A DNA stretch of 64,000 nucleotides from Thiofilum sp. (GTDB taxonomy: Bacteria > Pseudomonadota > Gammaproteobacteria > Thiotrichales > Thiotrichaceae), in NCBI RefSeq assembly GCF_016711335.1, contig NZ_JADJTF010000001.1, positions 1,550,001 to 1,614,000 of the forward strand, read 5' to 3'. The notes under the pieces were generated by a model. It had not been told where the DNA came from, ran no database searches, and was given only the letters and a program-made list of their open reading frames with translations. Position numbers and translations under genes: made by a program. Of this stretch, positions 35,482 to 44,086 are shown in pieces. How positions within the stretch are numbered: position 1 is the stretch's first letter; each line of letters starts with the position of its first letter.

Positions 35482-36531
35482 TTAACGTTTTGGATTTTGG
35501 CGCATTGCCTGAGCCACTCCCTCAATACTGGAGGTGGGGATATATTGATCGACCTTACCTTCCTCTAGTAATAATTGTGCTAATTTTGGGTTTTGAATGG
35601 TCGGTACATTCTCAATTTGGGCAATTTCTAGCATACGCCTTGCCACAGGGCCACGACCAATAGCTGCGATTAATGGTAGTGGAGTAACTCCCTGCTCAAA
35701 TTGTAAAGCGATAGCCACCCCTATATCAACAATCACGAGACGGGCTGTTTTAATACGTTTTTGTATATCTTGCTCGGCTAATTCGCGGCGCAGATTACGT
35801 CGCTCTCCCACTACATGCGGATCACCAAACATTTCTTTAAACTCGCGTTTTAATTCTTCCTTAGTCATGCGTTGTTCTTTAAGGAATTGTTGGCGCTGAA
35901 AAATAAAATCAACCACCGCCATGACTAAGATAGCGGGGATAATATAAAGAAAGAGCTTGGATATTAAATCCTCATTAATAAATTGCTGGCATAAGACATT
36001 ACATTGCTGTACGTCATTTAGTAGTAGTTTAATGCCGATATATACCACGTAAAGCATAATGATGCTGATAACAATCGTTTTAAGCAAAGATAGCAGTGTT
36101 TCTACTAACTGCTTAACAGAAAAAATACGTTTCATACCTTCAGCAGGATTGATTTTAGCAAAGTCGGGTTTCATACTGTCAAATGAAAATAAAAAACCAA
36201 ACTGACCAATATTCCCCAAAATAGCGGCTACAGTAACCACTAAAGAAAAAGGTAAAATAATTTCTAGAATAATTTTTTCATTAATAACTTTAAGACTACC
36301 ACTCAGAGCCACGCCAAAGTCGTAAGACAATAATGTACTAATCACATTAAAAGTTTCTTTTAAGTTTTCGAGGATAGTATTCCAGCTCAGTACAAAGTAT
36401 AAGATAATGGCAATTAGTATCAGTGCTGAAGGTATGTCTTTGCTGCGTGCTACCTGTCCTCTTTTACGGGCATCACGCAGCTTCTTCGGGGTGGCGTCTT
36501 CGGTTTTTTCACTACTACTTTCTTGGCTCAC
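35482..36531 (-). CDS. sctU: Type III secretion switch protein SctU lacking the NPTH site
   Basis: A 349-residue SctU/FlhB-family protein with the starting EKTEDATPKKLRDARKRGQVARSKDIPSA, four membrane helices and a cytoplasmic domain. In all usual members the cytoplasmic domain splits itself in an NPTH motif to switch substrate class. Here the aligned residues 268-271 are VDIG (RLVIVDIGVAIALQF). I checked the codons: GTT GAT ATA GGG at 35730-35719. The rest of the domain (GDPHVVGERR, LPLIAAIGRGPVARRM) is intact. The protein is therefore predicted not to cleave. It overlaps sctT by 4 nt. Confidence 0.93.
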   Translation of the reverse strand: MSQESSSEKTEDATPKKLRDARKRGQVARSKDIPSALILIAIILYFVLSWNTILENLKETFNVISTLLSYDFGVALSGSLKVINEKIILEIILPFSLVVTVAAILGNIGQFGFLFSFDSMKPDFAKINPAEGMKRIFSVKQLVETLLSLLKTIVISIIMLYVVYIGIKLLLNDVQQCNVLCQQFINEDLISKLFLYIIPAILVMAVVDFIFQRQQFLKEQRMTKEELKREFKEMFGDPHVVGERRNLRRELAEQDIQKRIKTARLVIVDIGVAIALQFEQGVTPLPLIAAIGRGPVARRMLEIAQIENVPTIQNPKLAQLLLEEGKVDQYIPTSSIEGVAQAMRQNPKR

Positions 36532-37313
36532 TGCAAAATCCCTTCTAAGATTTGTAATTGAGCGCCTAAGGTAATAAAGTTATCTCTTAGGTAGTCAGCT
36601 ATAATAATAATGTAGTACATTAAAAAGAAAAAAGCTAAACCACTTTTAATAGGCATAGCCATTAAAAAGATATTTAACTGAGGTAAATAGCGTCCAATTA
36701 ATCCAGTACCTAAATCAATGATAAGCATTAAGCCTAAAAATGGTCCAGCTAAAAGCAAGGTAGTATACATGAGTTTATCTAATTGAGATAAAAAGTATTT
36801 AACCGTGTCTAGATCAAGAGGTGGTATAAAATGATTAATAGGCCATGTTTGATAACTAAAGTAAATTGATTGTATGAGTAATAAAAAGCTACCACTGACA
36901 AATAATAAAGTAATAGTGAGTTGAGAGAGCAATATCCCCACGGGAGCGACCATATTAGCACTTAAAGGTGAGAAAAATAGTGCAGACATCGTACCGCGCT
37001 GCGTATCAATTAAAAACCCCGTGGCGCGTACTGCCCAAAAGGGAATACTAAAAATGAAACCCATAAATAACCCCAGCACACCTTCTTTAATGAGAATCCC
37101 TGCCATCAGTACTGAGTTATTATTCAGGAGTAATACCTGATCATGGGTGAGAGGCAGTATAAAGGCTGCGAAGGCTATAATAATGCCACTGCGAATGGTG
37201 GCAGGAATTAAAGATTCTACGAATAGAGGCATGAGAGCGAACATCACCAATAAGCGTGGTAGGGTGAAAGCCAGTGCTAAGAGCCACGGTCTAGTGAGTT
37301 CTAGTAGTTCCAT
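36528..37313 (-). CDS. sctT: Type III secretion export apparatus SctT
   Basis: A 261-residue membrane protein with about six to eight helices of the SctT/FliR family, which with SctR and SctS forms the export gate core. The motif KEGVLGLFMGFIFSIPFWAVRATGFLIDTQRG is recognisable. Its start shares one base with the sctS stop. The order R-S-T-U is the standard one. Confidence 0.92.
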   Translation of the reverse strand: MELLELTRPWLLALAFTLPRLLVMFALMPLFVESLIPATIRSGIIIAFAAFILPLTHDQVLLLNNNSVLMAGILIKEGVLGLFMGFIFSIPFWAVRATGFLIDTQRGTMSALFFSPLSANMVAPVGILLSQLTITLLFVSGSFLLLIQSIYFSYQTWPINHFIPPLDLDTVKYFLSQLDKLMYTTLLLAGPFLGLMLIIDLGTGLIGRYLPQLNIFLMAMPIKSGLAFFFLMYYIIIIADYLRDNFITLGAQLQILEGILQ

Positions 37314-37582
37314 CAGCGCCCCACTCGTACAATCTGATCAAAAAGGGTAACGGTGTACATATACAGTTCCGGTCCCATCCAGCGTGCTGTGGCGGCTAAG
37401 GTCACAATAGTGGCGAGTAACTTAAAACCGTGAGGTAGGGTTTGCTCTTGAATAGACGTAAGTGCTTGGAATAAACCTATTAATAAACCGACGACGGTAG
37501 CTGCAATAATAGTTGGCATTGATAAATACAACACTAATTGCATTGCTTGAGCCGTGTAATGAATGAGCTGTTCATCGTTCAT
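37313..37582 (-). CDS. sctS: Type III secretion export apparatus SctS
   Basis: An 89-residue protein with two hydrophobic hairpin helices of the SctS/FliQ family. The segments LYLSMPTIIAATVVGLLIGLFQALTSIQEQTLPHG show the conserved GLxxALxxxQEQTL pattern. It lies between sctR and sctT with 1-nt gaps or overlaps. Confidence 0.94.
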   Translation of the reverse strand: MNDEQLIHYTAQAMQLVLYLSMPTIIAATVVGLLIGLFQALTSIQEQTLPHGFKLLATIVTLAATARWMGPELYMYTVTLFDQIVRVGR

Positions 37583-37583
37583 T

Positions 37584-38240
37584 TTATTGATAACTCAGTA
37601 ATAAGCCATGAATTAAGCGTGACCAACCATCAACTAGCACAAATAATAGTAACTTAAAGGGTAAGGAAACAACGGTGGGTGAAACCATCATCATCCCCAT
37701 AGAAAGTAAAATATTTGAAATAATTAAGTCGATTACAATAAAAGGTAAAAAGATTAAAAAGCCAATTTGAAAAGCCGCCGTTAACTCACTCACCATAAAG
37801 GCGGGAATTAATACTAATAAATGCTTCTGGTCGACTTCTTGAGCATAGCGAGCAGGCCAAATTTTCTGTGCAGTATCCACAAAAAATTGCCGTTCGGTTA
37901 CTTTTGAGTGTTTGGTTAAAAAATCTTGTAAAGGTCTAGAGCTATCACTGAAGGCTGCGCCAAAATTAGGGTTTTTAATATCAGTCACTTCTATATTATA
38001 GCTATTAAAAATTTCATAGGTTTCCATAATAACCGGAGCCATAATATAAATAGATAGAATAATAGCAATCCCACTGACTGCCATATTGGGTGGTTCTTGT
38101 TGTAGACCAATAGCGCTCCGTACAATATGCATCACTACTATTAGCTTAATAAAAGAACTGGTTAAAATAGCAATAAAGGGTGCTAGCCCTAATAAGGTCA
38201 ATAAACCCAGTAGCAACACTGGATTTGGAAAAGTTTCCAT
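37584..38240 (-). CDS. sctR: Type III secretion export apparatus SctR
   Basis: A 218-residue SctR/FliP-family membrane protein, the first component of the export gate. It has four helices and the conserved LGLAPFIAILTSSFIKLIVVMHIVRSAIGLQQEPPN and LIPAFMVSELTAAFQIGFLIFLPFIVIDLI blocks. Length and features are standard. It follows sctQ by 3 nt. Confidence 0.95.
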   Translation of the reverse strand: METFPNPVLLLGLLTLLGLAPFIAILTSSFIKLIVVMHIVRSAIGLQQEPPNMAVSGIAIILSIYIMAPVIMETYEIFNSYNIEVTDIKNPNFGAAFSDSSRPLQDFLTKHSKVTERQFFVDTAQKIWPARYAQEVDQKHLLVLIPAFMVSELTAAFQIGFLIFLPFIVIDLIISNILLSMGMMMVSPTVVSLPFKLLLFVLVDGWSRLIHGLLLSYQ

Positions 38241-38243
38241 GAG

Positions 38244-39302
38244 TTAGCCTGTTTTTTTACTGCCAAAAATAGTAAGTAATCTAACGCCTAAACGTCCATT
38301 AACATCCACTAATTCACCAGTACCTAATAATTTATTTTGTGAGCGAATTTGTACTATTTCAGGTAGAGGTGTGGATAGTTCGATTACATAGCCGGGTCTT
38401 AGTTGCTTAATTTCATTAAAAGATAGTGTATGTTGCCCTATGTCAAAGGTGAGTTGAATAGGAACTTGATTGAGACTATCAATCGTATTTTTTTGTTCTT
38501 GATCTGTCATAATGTTCCAATCAGAGTTAATAGTAAGCGTTTTATTATTAAAATTAAATAAGCCAGTACAATAAGTATGAGGCGGTAGAACAATACGAAG
38601 TTGTTGTCTTTGTAGAAAATCACTATCATTGAGCAATATAACATCGGTCGACTCTAGACTATTTAGCTCAGCTAAAGTTAGTTGTTGTCGGCTTAGCTCA
38701 ATGCGTAAAGGGGTTTGTAATTGCTCCCAGTCTAAATTAGGGTCAGAAGGCCAATGACGTAAACGTTCTTGAAGTAGCGGGTAAGTACGTTCTTCTACTA
38801 ATAAAGTACCGGTCATTTGAGCGCTATTATCCACCTGACCATCAACTATACTCATCTCAGTGAGTTCAAATCCTAAAGGTAAGGTATAAAGCTTATTATG
38901 CTTATCCGCCGATAAGCCTTGAATTTTTACTTTAGTACCTAAACCATGTTCTGCCACGACTAATAATGGCTCTAGCGCGTTTTCTAATAAGGCAATGGCT
39001 AGATTTTCTGGCAACCTATCCAACATACCTTCTGGAATAAAGCTGCGGATATTATCAACTAAAGGCCAGTTGGTGAGCCATAAACCTGCTACTGAATCTC
39101 CTAAGCCCACGGTTAAACTAATAGGTGATATATCCCGTTGATTAAGATTGCCGGGCATTAAACGCACACGGAAGCTTTTAGTTTCATTAAGAGAAAAAGA
39201 AAAAACACGCGATTTATTGAGCAGCAAATTATTCATGCGTACAGCTAACTCGGTCTGACGCTCTAATTTGAGTGGTTTGAAAGTGATGGTACGACTGCTC
39301 AT
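38244..39302 (-). CDS. sctQ: Type III secretion cytoplasmic sorting platform SctQ
   Basis: A 352-residue SctQ protein. The first 200 residues form the variable domain and the C-terminal third contains SpoA-type folds (QVPIQLTFDIGQHTLSFNEIKQLRPGYVIELSTP, then GTGELVDVNGRLGVRLLTI). SpoA domains bind SctL and each other to make the pods. An internal start producing a short SctQ-C fragment is common in the family, but I did not verify one. It starts the R-S-T-U operon after a strong hairpin at 39420-39450. Confidence 0.9.
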   Translation of the reverse strand: MSSRTITFKPLKLERQTELAVRMNNLLLNKSRVFSFSLNETKSFRVRLMPGNLNQRDISPISLTVGLGDSVAGLWLTNWPLVDNIRSFIPEGMLDRLPENLAIALLENALEPLLVVAEHGLGTKVKIQGLSADKHNKLYTLPLGFELTEMSIVDGQVDNSAQMTGTLLVEERTYPLLQERLRHWPSDPNLDWEQLQTPLRIELSRQQLTLAELNSLESTDVILLNDSDFLQRQQLRIVLPPHTYCTGLFNFNNKTLTINSDWNIMTDQEQKNTIDSLNQVPIQLTFDIGQHTLSFNEIKQLRPGYVIELSTPLPEIVQIRSQNKLLGTGELVDVNGRLGVRLLTIFGSKKTG

Positions 39303-39419
39303 GGTTCTAGTATTGCCGCCTATCCTGTAGCTTGTGTTCTCAGCTTTAGCTCAGCCCACCATGACCTAGAGGATGAAGTTTTGTTATTAAAATAATTATG
39401 GCTACTGCCCTAACAGCTT

Positions 39420-39450
39420 GCCCCACGATAAAATAATCTTATCGTGGGGC
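39420..39450. terminator. Hairpin between the repeat-Tgl gene and sctQ
   Basis: GCCCCACGATAA (39420-39431) pairs perfectly with TTATCGTGGGGC (39439-39450), a 12-bp stem with a 7-nt loop. It lies between the stop of the repeat-Tgl gene and sctQ. It may terminate most transcripts from the upstream gene, so that sctQ-O is made at a lower level. Confidence 0.7.
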
Positions 39451-39504
39451 GGTCTTTTAAGCAATATCAGGCGACTAGCGTACAATAGTGGGGTGACACT
39501 AACC

Positions 39505-41091
39505 TTAACTGATTGCAGTTCCTCCCCAGTTTTGTAAACGGGGTAGGTTGGGGTTAGCAATCGCAGCACCTAAGTAATAGCCACCGAACGTGCCTCCAGT
39601 GGGTGTCCATGATCCATCCGCATTAAATTTAACGGCGACCTCACCAATACTGGCTGACCAGAAGCGATGATTACCATCCGCTGCCTGACCGAGATAAACC
39701 GCATTCCAGCCTTGCGTAGCTGAAGTGTTGTCACCAGGTTTATCAAAGTAGTAGGTATTACCTACGGTGAGTCTATCACCCTGATTAGGGTCAAATAGGG
39801 CAGTTTCACCCTCTAGATTAGCACGACCATTGACTACTATAGTGCCAGCAGGCGCTGTGCGTACACGAGAGATATAACCACCATCAAAATTCGAGTTATC
39901 GAAGGGGTCATACCATGAGGCAATGGCTAGCTTACCTTGAGTACTACGATCAAAGGCAGCTGCGCCAATAGTATCTAACGTTGCCTTTAGATTGAGAATA
40001 GTCATCGGGGTGGCACAATCGAAGCGATAGGCACTACGATTGTTAAATAAATCATTCAGTGCATCAGAAGGCTTAATGGCATTACCACTATTATCAGCGG
40101 TGCGCATCACCATATAGCGATTACCCCCACGCTGTACAATTTCCCAAAAGTTGTTACGTTCTAGTACTTGTTCTGTACCGCGAGCACCATTAATGGGATC
40201 GGTATAGGAGCGCGATTCAGGGCGCGATAATCTACCACCTGCAATTTGCACAATATCATTGGTAAAGCCCCAACCAGAGCCTATGGAGTTAGTGGTAGCG
40301 GCCATGTTCTCACGGAAACGAATATCGTATATATCCTGAGCAGTTAAAACTTTGCTACGTAACTGATTACCTGACGCATCACGTACTACTACCGTATCGC
40401 CTACACCTAGACGATTATCAGGTGTACCGCCTTCTAGTGCAGTAATAGTTGAACCCGTAGCCACCGTGCCGTTGGCATTTGTCGCAAATAAGCTACTGAG
40501 AATACTACGTTCAGAAGCAGTGAGTGTTGCTGTTGCAGGGCTAGGCGCTGGTACAGGCGTCGGAGTAGGAGACGGCACGGGCGTCGGAGTAGGGGATGGC
40601 ACAGGCGTTGGTGTCGGAGACGGCACGGGTGTCGGTGTCGGAGACGGCACGGGTGTCGGTGTCGGAGACGGCACGGGCGTTGGTGTCGGAGATGGTACGG
40701 GCGTCGGAGTAGGCGACGGTACGGGCGTCGGAGTAGGCGACGGCACAGGTGTTGGTGTCGGAGACGGCACAGGTGTCGGAGTCGGAGATGGCACAGGTGT
40801 TGGTGTCGGAGACGGCACAGGCGTTGGTGTCGGAGACGGCACGGGCGTTGGAGTAGGCGACGGTACAGGCGTCGGAGTAGGCGACGGCACAGGTGTTGGG
40901 CTAGGAGCAGGTGTCTGCCCACTTTGAATTTGTTGTAATAATTGAATAATTAAACGTAGTAATTGTAAAAAAACGGGATTACTAAATAAGTTGGTATTAC
41001 GAAATGCAGGGCTAGTACTGGTAGAAGAGCTGGTTGAAGTGGGGCTAGTGGTACTCACCGGAGTACTAGTTGTGCTTTGAATAGTTGACAT
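39505..41091 (-). CDS. Proline-repeat protein with C-terminal Tgl-type transglutaminase-like domain
   Basis: A 528-residue protein. The N-terminal 60 residues are Ser/Thr/Pro-rich with no signal peptide, then a helix with Gln-rich end. After 14 PSPTPTPV-type units comes a 300-residue C-terminal domain. Its SAYRFDCATPMTILNLKATL (Cys359) and following DTIG match the catalytic-cysteine block of Bacillus Tgl (YAFECATAIVI...DTIG), and NNFWEIVQRGG resembles the upstream Tgl strand. The expected Glu (GENA; here GWNA) and His (AHGxG; here SASIG) seem replaced, so activity is doubtful. Located at the T3SS divergent promoter, it is a candidate effector; a ruler (SctP) role is a weaker alternative. Confidence 0.75.
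   Translation of the reverse strand: MSTIQSTTSTPVSTTSPTSTSSSTSTSPAFRNTNLFSNPVFLQLLRLIIQLLQQIQSGQTPAPSPTPVPSPTPTPVPSPTPTPVPSPTPTPVPSPTPTPVPSPTPTPVPSPTPTPVPSPTPTPVPSPTPTPVPSPTPTPVPSPTPTPVPSPTPTPVPSPTPTPVPSPTPTPVPSPTPTPVPAPSPATATLTASERSILSSLFATNANGTVATGSTITALEGGTPDNRLGVGDTVVVRDASGNQLRSKVLTAQDIYDIRFRENMAATTNSIGSGWGFTNDIVQIAGGRLSRPESRSYTDPINGARGTEQVLERNNFWEIVQRGGNRYMVMRTADNSGNAIKPSDALNDLFNNRSAYRFDCATPMTILNLKATLDTIGAAAFDRSTQGKLAIASWYDPFDNSNFDGGYISRVRTAPAGTIVVNGRANLEGETALFDPNQGDRLTVGNTYYFDKPGDNTSATQGWNAVYLGQAADGNHRFWSASIGEVAVKFNADGSWTPTGGTFGGYYLGAAIANPNLPRLQNWGGTAIS
40553..40888 (-). repeat. 14 tandem copies of a 24-bp repeat (PSPTPTPV)
   Basis: Exactly 336 bp of a 24-bp unit, with variation mainly at third codon positions, plus partial units at both ends. 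The purine/pyrimidine asymmetry keeps other frames open, creating artefact frames such as GVGVGDGT on the plus strand. Confidence 0.95.
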
Positions 41092-41423
41092 AATTGTTAT
41101 CTCCTTTATGCATCGTCAAATACCCACCTTCCCTAAAGGTAGGGTATCTCGCCATATATGTTTATCAAGGTATTGCCCTAGCATATGAGTTGCCTGACTA
41201 ACTGACATAGAGCGTGAGGATGATAGGGAGCAACCAGCGGACAATCTGTTATCTGTCCCCAAATTGCTTGTTATTTAGCGTAAGATCATGACGGCTAGCA
41301 CTTTCCTTCTATACCAGTTTCGTTAACGTCTATCCTACGGTACTTGGTCTGTTCAGCCACTTGATGTCACACTATTCCCAATACACTGCTAGCAAATATA
41401 AATTTTATCTGAGAATACTTAGC

Positions 41424-42080
41424 ATGTTGCGTGCCAAACTCCTTACATTATTAATCTGTTGGCTGATGATCTCCGAGGGTTACACAGCACCCTTGCCTTG
41501 GGGAGATAAGCCCTATTCGCACTTCTCGGATCAAGAGCCTTTAGCCGATATGCTAACGACCCTAGCAGCTAATGAAAAAACTCCTATTGCCGTCAGTCCT
41601 CAAATCAAACAGGTGATTAGTGCACATTTCAAAGAGCGCTCAGTGAAATCTATCTTTGAGGAAGTGGCTAAAACACAAGGTTTAATTTGGTACTACGACA
41701 AAGAAACCTTATATGTGTATAAAGAAGATGAAATTAAAACGGGTTCAGTTAGCTTAAAATCACTTACCCCTACAGAGTTTATTGATGCACTAAAACGCTT
41801 AGAAATTTATGACGATAAGTTTAAATGGGAAGTGTCTGAGGTCGATAATGTCATTAAGCTAGCAGGTCCTGAGCGCCTGATTACTACGGTCATTGAAAAT
41901 GCTAAATTAATGGATTCCCAAGCCTCTAAAGAAAAGCGTATTTATAAGTGGACAGATGCTAAAGGTAAGGTGAACTATAGTTCAGAGCGTCCCGTATTAG
42001 CTGATGGTAATTGGGATGTAAAAATTAATGAAAAATATCCGGGTGTAGTAGTACTGGATGTCGTTCCAGTTAAAAAGTAG
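41424..42080 (+). CDS. SctC N-terminal (N0-N1) protein fused to DUF4124, no secretin domain
   Basis: A 218-residue protein with a signal peptide (MLRAKLLTLLICWLMISEGY) and then the N0 and N1 domains of a T3SS secretin: PWGDKPYSHFSDQEPLADML, VSPQIKQVISAHF, GLIWYYDKETLYVY and the second domain LTPTEFIDALKRL. After residue 170 it continues as a DUF4124 domain (RIYKWTDAKGKVNYSSERP) and stops; no N2, N3 or barrel-forming region follows, and no secretin remnant lies in the 45 bp before sctD. The frame opens at 41361, but the ATG at 41424 has GAGAA and starts the signal peptide. The DUF4124 end shows it is not a simple truncation. Confidence 0.85.
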   Translation: MLRAKLLTLLICWLMISEGYTAPLPWGDKPYSHFSDQEPLADMLTTLAANEKTPIAVSPQIKQVISAHFKERSVKSIFEEVAKTQGLIWYYDKETLYVYKEDEIKTGSVSLKSLTPTEFIDALKRLEIYDDKFKWEVSEVDNVIKLAGPERLITTVIENAKLMDSQASKEKRIYKWTDAKGKVNYSSERPVLADGNWDVKINEKYPGVVVLDVVPVKK

Positions 42081-42125
42081 TGAAAATATTAACAATTACT
42101 AAAATCACTTGAGTCTAAATTACTT

Positions 42126-43463
42126 ATGAGTGTTCAACATACTGTGTATTTATTAAAAGTTTTAAGTGGCGCTAACGCAGGGGCTATAGTACGCTTAAAA
42201 ACAGGTACATTAACTATTGGGCGCTCCATGTCTTGCGATATTATTTTGCATGATGAAAATATTGCAGAGCAACACGTTAATATCGATATTAATAATGAAG
42301 TTATTACATTAAAACCCTTAGCTTTACCTGTATTAGTAGATGGGCAGGACATTAACTCTCACGAAGTACAAATTAACCCTTATCAAATTATTACCGTAGG
42401 GGATGTGGATTTTTTCATTGCAGATCCTCGTATGTCTGAAGCAGAAGCCAAGGTTGCTAATGCACGTATGCGTAAAGAGCAATCAGCTCAGGCGCAAAAG
42501 CTCTCTAATTCAGCAAAAATGGCTAGCAGTCTTAATAGCAATGGAAAAGCTAAAACTAAAAAAGGTTTTTTAAGTAATAAAGCTTATTTGTGGTTAGGGC
42601 TATTACTCTTATTACTAGCTAATTTACTGTATTTTTTACCTAATTTAATCTCGCTTTCTGAAAAACTAGGTATTAAATCAACACCCATCGATGATACTAA
42701 GCAGTTAGTGACTAATTTAAATAATGAAACACTGAGTGTTATTGAGAAATCCCCCGGAAATATTGTCGTGACTGGATACGCTAAAAATACGGCTGAGCGT
42801 AATGATATTATTAATCAATTAATGCGTATGGGGAAAAATGTGACGCATCGTATTTGGATTAATAGTGAGCTGGCTGAGAATGCATCGATGATAGCCAATA
42901 CCTTGGGCGAGAAAGGGATTCATTTTAAACCTAAGGCAGAACCGGGTGTGGTATCAGCCTTTGGTTTTGTTAGTAATAGTCAGGACTGGGAGCGGGTTAA
43001 GGCTAGTATCTTGGCTGATGTGTCAGGTATTAAGCAGATTGATGAGTCTGAACTACAAACTTTACTCAAACGTTTAGAGGCTTTGCAGCAGTTTGTCGAG
43101 AAAAATGGCCTTTCAGACCGTATTCGCGTGGCAATCAACCAAGGAAAGATTACAGTTAGTGGAGAGCTAACCAATACAGAAATTAAGCGTTGGAAGGATC
43201 TGTACTCTGAGTTTGTTGCCACTTACGGGGAAGGTCCTAGTATTGTAGAAAATTTATATGACGCTAGAGATCGTATTAAATTAGCAATACGTAGCGTTAG
43301 TGTAGGTGACGTACCTTTCTTAGTATCTAAGGATGGAAAAAAATACATGATAGGTTCAAGTCTTGGTAATAGTTATTTTATTAAAGATATTAAACCCGAC
43401 CATGTGTTATTAACTAATAAGGGTGTTGATATTCCAATTTATTATGGTTTAGAGGAAAAATAA
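42126..43463 (+). CDS. sctD: Type III secretion inner-membrane ring protein SctD
   Basis: A 445-residue SctD/YscD protein. The N-terminal FHA-like domain (about 5-100; LTIGRSMSCDIILHDENIAEQHVNI) faces the cytoplasm, a single membrane helix is at about 153-175 (LWLGLLLLLLANLLYFLPNL), and three or more BON-like periplasmic ring modules follow. It builds the outer part of the inner-membrane ring. The next gene starts 2 nt after its stop. Confidence 0.9.
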   Translation: MSVQHTVYLLKVLSGANAGAIVRLKTGTLTIGRSMSCDIILHDENIAEQHVNIDINNEVITLKPLALPVLVDGQDINSHEVQINPYQIITVGDVDFFIADPRMSEAEAKVANARMRKEQSAQAQKLSNSAKMASSLNSNGKAKTKKGFLSNKAYLWLGLLLLLLANLLYFLPNLISLSEKLGIKSTPIDDTKQLVTNLNNETLSVIEKSPGNIVVTGYAKNTAERNDIINQLMRMGKNVTHRIWINSELAENASMIANTLGEKGIHFKPKAEPGVVSAFGFVSNSQDWERVKASILADVSGIKQIDESELQTLLKRLEALQQFVEKNGLSDRIRVAINQGKITVSGELTNTEIKRWKDLYSEFVATYGEGPSIVENLYDARDRIKLAIRSVSVGDVPFLVSKDGKKYMIGSSLGNSYFIKDIKPDHVLLTNKGVDIPIYYGLEEK

Positions 43464-43465
43464 CA

Positions 43466-43675
43466 ATGCCATTACAAATAGAAGAAAATCTAAAAAAAGA
43501 TGTGTCCGGTATCTATAAAAACGAGTTATTAGAGAAGTTTAACCAAGCTGCTTCTCAGGTGCGATTTGAACTCAATCAAGGTGTTGATCCGGTTGAGTAT
43601 AATAAGCTGAATAAATTACTTCAGGCTATTGAAGCAAGCTCTGAGGTAGTAGAACAAGTTTGGGGACAACGTTAA
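43466..43675 (+). CDS. sctE: Type III needle co-chaperone of the YscE/SctE type
   Basis: A 69-residue helical protein directly after sctD. Its second half (FELNQGVDPVEYNKLNKLLQ) resembles YscE (KKDMMRGGDAKQYQVW), the small chaperone that with YscG holds the needle subunit in the cytoplasm. Size and order fit. The assignment is moderate because family members are very short. Confidence 0.65.
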   Translation: MPLQIEENLKKDVSGIYKNELLEKFNQAASQVRFELNQGVDPVEYNKLNKLLQAIEASSEVVEQVWGQR

Positions 43676-43694
43676 CCTAAATCTTGCAATTAAT

Positions 43695-43719
43695 ATTAGC
43701 ATTAGCCATTAATGCTAAT
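43695..43719 (+). other. Hairpin between sctE and sctF
   Basis: ATTAGCATTA (43695-43704) pairs with TAATGCTAAT (43710-43719) around a 5-nt loop. It may stabilise or separate the transcripts before the needle-subunit candidate. Confidence 0.55.
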
Positions 43720-43788
43720 TTGCACAGTAGTTATACCTTTATATGGATAATTACTGGAAGTTTGGTAAATTAATAAGGAGATGATTGA

Positions 43789-44010
43789 ATGTCTGATTTA
43801 GCTGTTTCTGGTGCTGGCGGTGCGGATCCCTATGCTGCTGCTCTAGCAGATATGAAAACCCAACAAGCCAATAGCTTAAGAAGTCAAGCGGAAATGACCA
43901 AAATGAACGCTGATTTTACTGCGCAAAGTGATATTATCGCTATGCAGTCTGCTATGAAAGATAAAATGCATAATATGATTGCACAGCAAATTCGTAGCTT
44001 AAGCCAGTAA
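43789..44010 (+). CDS. Small helical protein, candidate needle subunit SctF
   Basis: A 73-residue helical protein rich in Ala, Gln, Met and Ser with a strong AAGGAGATGATT ribosome site. It stands where yscF stands between yscE and yscG in Yersinia, and is flanked by two hairpins, as expected for a highly expressed subunit. The sequence lacks the usual end motif of SctF and has few aromatic residues, so it may also be another small secreted component. No function is certain. Confidence 0.5.
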   Translation: MSDLAVSGAGGADPYAAALADMKTQQANSLRSQAEMTKMNADFTAQSDIIAMQSAMKDKMHNMIAQQIRSLSQ

Positions 44011-44054
44011 TATTTAGTTAAGAGCACTATGGCGTTTTATACGTTATAGTGCCA

Positions 44055-44086
44055 TTATGGTAGCTAGCTATGCTTAGCTACCATAA
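44055..44086 (+). terminator. Hairpin after the sctF candidate
   Basis: A 12-bp perfect stem (TTATGGTAGCTA, 44055-44066; TAGCTACCATAA, 44075-44086) with an 8-nt loop. A weaker one (GCACTAT/ATAGTGC) lies just before. It could be an attenuator so that sctG-I-J are made at lower levels than the needle candidate. The rest of the 291-bp space shows no gene I can support. Confidence 0.6.

Noticed and set aside
29241..39302. Flagellar export genes
   Set aside because: SctD, SctJ, SctQ and the SctC-like gene are of the injectisome type and no flagellin, hook or rod genes are seen.
40434..40927. GVGVGDGT and RRLLRR frames across the proline repeat
   Set aside because: Shadow frames of the 24-bp repeat; the minus-strand frame with the Tgl-like domain is the real one.
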